A DNA stretch of 17,447 nucleotides from Vicinamibacteria bacterium (lineage in GTDB: Bacteria > Acidobacteriota > Vicinamibacteria > Vicinamibacterales > UBA2999), in the NCBI GenBank assembly GCA_025938035.1, contig JAICQE010000087.1, forward strand, positions 1 to 17,447. Reading direction: 5' to 3'. Shown in pieces: positions 14,358-17,447 of the stretch (positions are counted from its first letter, which is position 1; the number at the start of each line of letters is the position of its first letter). The notes under the pieces are model-generated. The model was not told the DNA's origin. It did not search any database and worked only from the letters and a program-made list of their open reading frames with translations. The translations under genes and the position numbers were made by a program.

Positions 14358-14990
14358 CTATAAACGCTCTTCCGCGGGAGCGTCATAGTAACGCTGCATG
14401 AACGCCCGCAGGCTCTGACTGGCGGCGTCGTCTCGTCCCGCCAGGCCGCGAATCACGCACGCAAGGTCGGCCTCCGATCGGTTCTGGCTCAGTTTGAATT
14501 TCGATTGCAGCGTATCGACAGTCAGCCGGAAGCCGACGATCGCCGACTCGAGCGTGCCCCGCAGATCCTCGGGAATCCAGAACTGCCACGCCTCCGGTCC
14601 CTTCTCGACGGCCGCGGTCAGCGCTTCGAGGCAGCGGACGATGCCGGCGCGGTCCTGAATCAGCGTCACAACTCCGCGCACGTGGACGACGGCGTAGTTC
14701 CAGGTCGGGACGGAATTCTGTACGTACCACGAGGGTGTGATGTAGGCGTTCGGTCCGTGAAAGATTGCCGTCGCATGGCGGCCATCGAGCAACTTCCAGT
14801 GCGGGTTGGCGCGCGACAGGTGGCCGACGCAGATGATGCCGTCGCCCTCGTGCTCGACGATGAGCGGGAGATGACTGACGAATGGATTACCATCCTCGCC
14901 AACGGAGATCATCGTCGCCAACGGATACGCGCGCATCAACGCCAGTGACCGGGCGACGTCGGTGTTTTCGAAGTGTTGTGGGAGATACAC
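14358..14990 (-). CDS. PaiB-family FMN-binding protein
   Basis: GTG 14990 starts exactly at VYLPQHFENTD, the usual PaiB front, and gives 210 residues; the longer frame to 15080 adds unrelated residues. Recognisable blocks are LMRAYPLATMIS, GNPFVSHLPLIVE, GHLSRANPHWKLLDG, ATAIFHGPNAYITPSWY, WNYAVVHVRGVV and, near the C-terminus, ESAIVGFRLTVDTLQSKFKL and LSQNRSEAD. The fold is the split-barrel FMN-binding domain. In Bacillus PaiB is described as a negative transcriptional regulator of sporulation and degradative enzyme genes; in other phyla the role is unproven and could be flavin-dependent chemistry. Cytoplasmic. It diverges from the gene at 15079. Confidence 0.92.
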   Translation of the reverse strand: MYLPQHFENTDVARSLALMRAYPLATMISVGEDGNPFVSHLPLIVEHEGDGIICVGHLSRANPHWKLLDGRHATAIFHGPNAYITPSWYVQNSVPTWNYAVVHVRGVVTLIQDRAGIVRCLEALTAAVEKGPEAWQFWIPEDLRGTLESAIVGFRLTVDTLQSKFKLSQNRSEADLACVIRGLAGRDDAASQSLRAFMQRYYDAPAEERL

Positions 14991-15078
14991 GCACCGGATC
15001 GTCGCACAATCGCGGATGGGGTTGACGCCAAACCCTTCGCCGATTTCCGGTGTCCAAGGAGCAGACAGGAGGAGCCAC

Positions 15079-15672
15079 ATGACACGGTACGTCCCGGTCG
15101 CGCTGTCCCTATGCGCCGCGCTGCTGTTCCCGGCTGGCGAGGTTTCAGGTCAGGCAACCGCCGACGCCTTCCGGATCACCGGCCCGAGCATGGCCACCCT
15201 CGGGGACAAGTCGTTCACCGACCTGTGGCGGCAGGCCGATCCGGCGCTTGCCAGCCAGCTCGAGGAGGCGCTCAAATCGGGTGATCCGGCGGACGGTCTG
15301 TCGCTGAATGTGGAGATCAGCTATTCGCAGATCAACAGCGCGGAGTACCAGGTGCCGGTCGTCGTGCGCATCGCGCCGATCAAGGAGCTGTCCGTCGGAC
15401 GCGGCAATCGCAAGCGGATGGACTTCGCCGCCGTCATCACCGACGATCCGTTCGGCATGACCCAGCACCGGCTCGTTGACGCGGTCGATTTCGCGCTCGA
15501 CGCTGAAACGGCCAAGGCGCTGGCAACGACGCCAATCGTCTATCAGACGGCGGTCGTTCTGTTGCCTGGCAAGTACACGATCCGGATGCTCGTGCGCGAT
15601 CAGGCCAGCGGCCGCATCGGCGTCACCGAGGTCCCGTTCACGATTCCGAATCTGAATCGAGTGCAGAAATAG
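15079..15672 (+). CDS. Exported protein resembling the C-terminal part of VWFA-related acidobacterial proteins
   Basis: ATG 15079 is fixed by AGGAGG (15067-15072) at six-base spacing and by a signal peptide (MTRYVPVALSLCAALLFPAG, cleaved near VSGQA). The product has 197 residues. The mature part contains GLSLNVEISYSQINSAEYQV, PVVVRIAPIKEL, RMDFAAVITDD and VYQTAVVLLPGKYTIRMLVR then DQASGRIGV. These match my knowledge of the C-terminal beta-rich half of the acidobacterial VWFA-related proteins (TIGR03436 type). The von Willebrand A domain is absent, so this is either a truncated relative or a stand-alone version. It is intact and has a strong ribosome binding site, so it is probably expressed. 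Function unknown, likely periplasmic or surface. Confidence 0.75.
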   Translation: MTRYVPVALSLCAALLFPAGEVSGQATADAFRITGPSMATLGDKSFTDLWRQADPALASQLEEALKSGDPADGLSLNVEISYSQINSAEYQVPVVVRIAPIKELSVGRGNRKRMDFAAVITDDPFGMTQHRLVDAVDFALDAETAKALATTPIVYQTAVVLLPGKYTIRMLVRDQASGRIGVTEVPFTIPNLNRVQK

Positions 15673-15683
15673 AAATTCATCGG

Positions 15684-15701
15684 CGGCACGAATCAGTGCC
15701 G
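15684..15701. terminator. Candidate bidirectional hairpin terminator
   Basis: CGGCAC (15684-15689) and GTGCCG (15696-15701) form a perfect 6-bp stem with the loop GAATCA. The TGA of the epoxide hydrolase gene (15693-15695 on the minus strand) lies in the loop, and the plus-strand gene stops 12 bases before the stem. It shares its layout with the hairpin at 844-863 between the other convergent pair. No U-tract. Confidence 0.45.
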
Positions 15702-16925
15702 TACCGACCTGAAGCCCGAGCGCATCTCCTCGCTGAGGAGCTTCGGCTGCTCCCACGCCGCGAAGTGCCCGCCCTTGGGAAGCCGGTTGTAGTGAATCAA
15801 CTTCGGGTACGCCAGCTCCGCCCAGCTCCTCGGCAACTGGTAGAGATCGTCCGGGAACGCACTCACCGCCACCGGGATCTTCACGCCCTTCGGCGTGAAG
15901 AAGCCGAGCTTGTTCTGCAGGGCTTCCCAGTAGAGACGCGCCGCCGACACGGCCGTGTTCGTCAGCCAGAACAGCGTGGCGTTGTCGAGCACGTCATCGC
16001 GCGTGAGCCCCTCGGGCACGCCGTTGAAACTGCGCGCGATCAGCTCGAGACTGCGTCTGTCGTGGTCGATGAGGAACGTGGCAAGACCGACGGGAGAATC
16101 GGTGAGCGCCGTCAGCGTCTGCGGCCGCGTTCCCATCAGGAACGCGTAGTAGGGCTCCCGGTAGAACGCCGCCAGCTGCTCGTATGCCTGCCGCTCATCC
16201 GCGGACAGACCGTCCGGCACCGGCGCGCCGCGAAACGCCGCGGAATCCATCGCGCGCGGAATCGCATTGGGCATGTTCGTGTGGATGGCCAGCAGCCCTT
16301 TCGGAGCCTGCGCGCCCATCACATCGGCGATGATCGCGCCCCAGTCGCCGCCCTGTGCCACGTACTGCGGGTAGCCGAGGCGCTGCATCAGCACGTGCCA
16401 GGCGCGCGCGATGCGCTCTGGTCCCCAGCCGATACTGGTCGGCTTGCCCGAGAAGCCGTAGCCGGGCATGGACGGAATCACGACGTCGAACGCGTCCGCG
16501 GCGCTTCCACCGTGCGCCGTCGGGTTCGTCAGCGGCTCGATGAGCTTGAGCTGTTCGACGACGGAACCGGGCCAGCCGTGCGTGATGATGACTGGGAGCG
16601 CGTTCTCGTGCTTCGATCGCACGTGAATGAAATGGATATCGAGGCCATCGATTTCGGTGACGAAGTTGGGTACGGCGTTGAGGCGCGCCTCAACCGTGCG
16701 CCAATCGTAGTCGGTGGCCCAGTAGCGCGCGAGCTTGCGGACGGTGTCGAACGGCACGCCCTGCGAGAAATCGGAGACGGTTTCACGCTCGGGCAGACGC
16801 GTCATCTGGACGCGCCGGCGCAATTCCGTCAGTTCCGCCTCCGGGATCTGGACACGAAACGGGCGAAGTCCGGTTTTGTCGGTCGTCCGATCGCTGCGCT
16901 GTTCGGTCAGAGTCGGTGGTGTCAT
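15693..16925 (-). CDS. Epoxide hydrolase (EHN-domain alpha/beta hydrolase)
   Basis: 410 residues from ATG 16925, preceded by AGGAGG (16930-16935) at four-base spacing. The N-terminal EHN domain (about 20-130) holds FRVQIPEAELTELRRRVQMT and DYDWRTVEARLN. The alpha/beta core has the oxyanion motif HGWPGS (116-121), PSMPGYGFSGKP (151-162), the nucleophile Asp194 in GGDWGA, and the catalytic His387 in GGHFAAWEQP. Spacing and length are normal for microsomal-type bacterial epoxide hydrolases, which open epoxides to diols through an aspartyl ester. There is no signal peptide, so the enzyme is cytoplasmic. Substrate unknown. It diverges from the amylase-family gene and converges on the VWFA-tail-like gene. 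Confidence 0.95.
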   Translation of the reverse strand: MTPPTLTEQRSDRTTDKTGLRPFRVQIPEAELTELRRRVQMTRLPERETVSDFSQGVPFDTVRKLARYWATDYDWRTVEARLNAVPNFVTEIDGLDIHFIHVRSKHENALPVIITHGWPGSVVEQLKLIEPLTNPTAHGGSAADAFDVVIPSMPGYGFSGKPTSIGWGPERIARAWHVLMQRLGYPQYVAQGGDWGAIIADVMGAQAPKGLLAIHTNMPNAIPRAMDSAAFRGAPVPDGLSADERQAYEQLAAFYREPYYAFLMGTRPQTLTALTDSPVGLATFLIDHDRRSLELIARSFNGVPEGLTRDDVLDNATLFWLTNTAVSAARLYWEALQNKLGFFTPKGVKIPVAVSAFPDDLYQLPRSWAELAYPKLIHYNRLPKGGHFAAWEQPKLLSEEMRSGFRSVRH

Positions 16926-17017
16926 GCTGCCTCCTGCCGGCGCATGAAACCAGACGCGTCACTTCCAATCTATGCGATTCCGGCAGCCGGAAAGTTCGCC
17001 TTCATACGGGGAATGTG

Positions 17018-17447
17018 ATGATTGCGCTGAACGACGTCGGAGCACACGCTCGCGAAGACACCGCGGGGCAGTGGTCGGTGCGGTTCGGACTCTACTTGCC
17101 GGCCATTACGTTCAACAAGGGATATCGGCTCAAGCTCCGGATCATCCACGAGGTAGACCAGTTCACGAGAGACATCGAGCCGAGGGACTTCTGGATGTCG
17201 TGGAACAACGGATCGGCGCTGGATCTGTGGAGCACGGACGTGCCGTTCGTTCCCGGCGGGTCCGGCCACTTTGGACACGAGGGCGGCTACCTGTATCGCT
17301 ATCAGCTTCAGCGCGACGGACGCGACGTGGCGTTCTGGTTCTCGGATCCGTTCGCGCGTGCGAGCGGTCTTGGAACACTCTCGGCATTCACGCTCGACAG
17401 CCACGCGCCGCCGTTCCAGTGGACGGACGCGGGATACGCGACGCCGG
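17018..17447 (+). CDS. Alpha-amylase-family (GH13-like) protein, N-terminal part
   Basis: ATG 17018, preceded by GGGGA (17008-17012) at five-base spacing, opens a frame that runs off the window end after 143 codons. The start reads MIALNDVGAHAREDTAGQWS, followed by VRFGLYLPAITFNKGYRLKL and IIHEVDQFTRDIEPRDFWM. Then come GGYLYRYQLQRDGRDVAFWF, SDPFARASGLGTLSAFTL and APPFQWTDAGYATP. This is the beta-sandwich N-terminal domain I know from bacterial alpha-amylase-family proteins that start with a similar LNDIGAH segment; the catalytic barrel would lie beyond the window. It probably acts on alpha-glucans such as glycogen or starch. No signal peptide is visible, so it may be cytoplasmic. Confidence 0.8.
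   Translation, partial: MIALNDVGAHAREDTAGQWSVRFGLYLPAITFNKGYRLKLRIIHEVDQFTRDIEPRDFWMSWNNGSALDLWSTDVPFVPGGSGHFGHEGGYLYRYQLQRDGRDVAFWFSDPFARASGLGTLSAFTLDSHAPPFQWTDAGYATP

Noticed and set aside
15696..17018. Long plus-strand frame of 440 codons opposite the epoxide hydrolase
   Set aside because: Arg-rich, featureless antisense shadow of a gene with all catalytic motifs on the other strand.
1..17447. CRISPR arrays, tRNA or rRNA genes, transposases
   Set aside because: No regularly spaced short repeats, no cloverleaf or T-loop pattern, and no transposase-like frames were found by reading both strands.

Overview
The window is GC-rich and gene-dense. It carries several families typical of soil Acidobacteriota, most likely class Vicinamibacteria: three TIGR03435 loci, a DUF6152 protein, a TonB receptor with a carboxypeptidase-regulatory-like N-terminus, a fragment resembling the C-terminal part of VWFA-related acidobacterial proteins, and the leader of an acidobacterial-style Ser/Thr kinase. 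The lineage is inferred from family content only; there is no rRNA in the window.

Layout. (1) 1-854: the 5' end of an AsmA-like gene (-) diverges from a TerB-like gene (+). (2) 863-5614: a tight five-gene minus-strand operon encodes a FecA-like TonB-dependent receptor, an exported triple helix-hairpin-helix protein, a four-helix membrane protein, a DUF6152 protein and a Gly/Arg-rich secreted protein. It has a candidate promoter and a 15-bp palindrome with Fur-type 7-1-7 geometry just upstream of the receptor start. (3) 5732-7770: a leucine-rich-repeat protein and a TIGR01777-family NAD(P)-dependent epimerase, both on +. (4) 7792-10198: a decayed zone with a serine beta-lactamase-like gene that has two frameshifts and lost active-site residues, an intact small membrane protein, and two oppositely oriented fragments of TIGR03435 genes that abut each other. 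(5) 10139-11973: a stand-alone LigD-type ATP-dependent DNA ligase and an intact TIGR03435 protein (-). (6) 12054-13252: an exported protein of unknown function followed by lspA (+). (7) 13253-14341: a lower-GC patch with one exported orphan protein and a frameshifted Ser/Thr kinase leader remnant. (8) 14358-17447: a PaiB-like protein (-), an exported VWFA-tail-like protein (+), an epoxide hydrolase (-) and the 5' end of an alpha-amylase-family gene (+).

The most coherent functional unit is the TonB operon, which looks like outer-membrane uptake, possibly metal-responsive, coupled to uncharacterised exported and membrane partners. The most striking genome-evolution signals are the TIGR03435 inverted junction and the serine hydrolase pseudogene, whose first frameshift is exactly a 4-bp tandem duplication. 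I saw no CRISPR array, tRNA, rRNA, transposase or prophage. I see no proven novel system; the TonB operon is the best candidate for follow-up.
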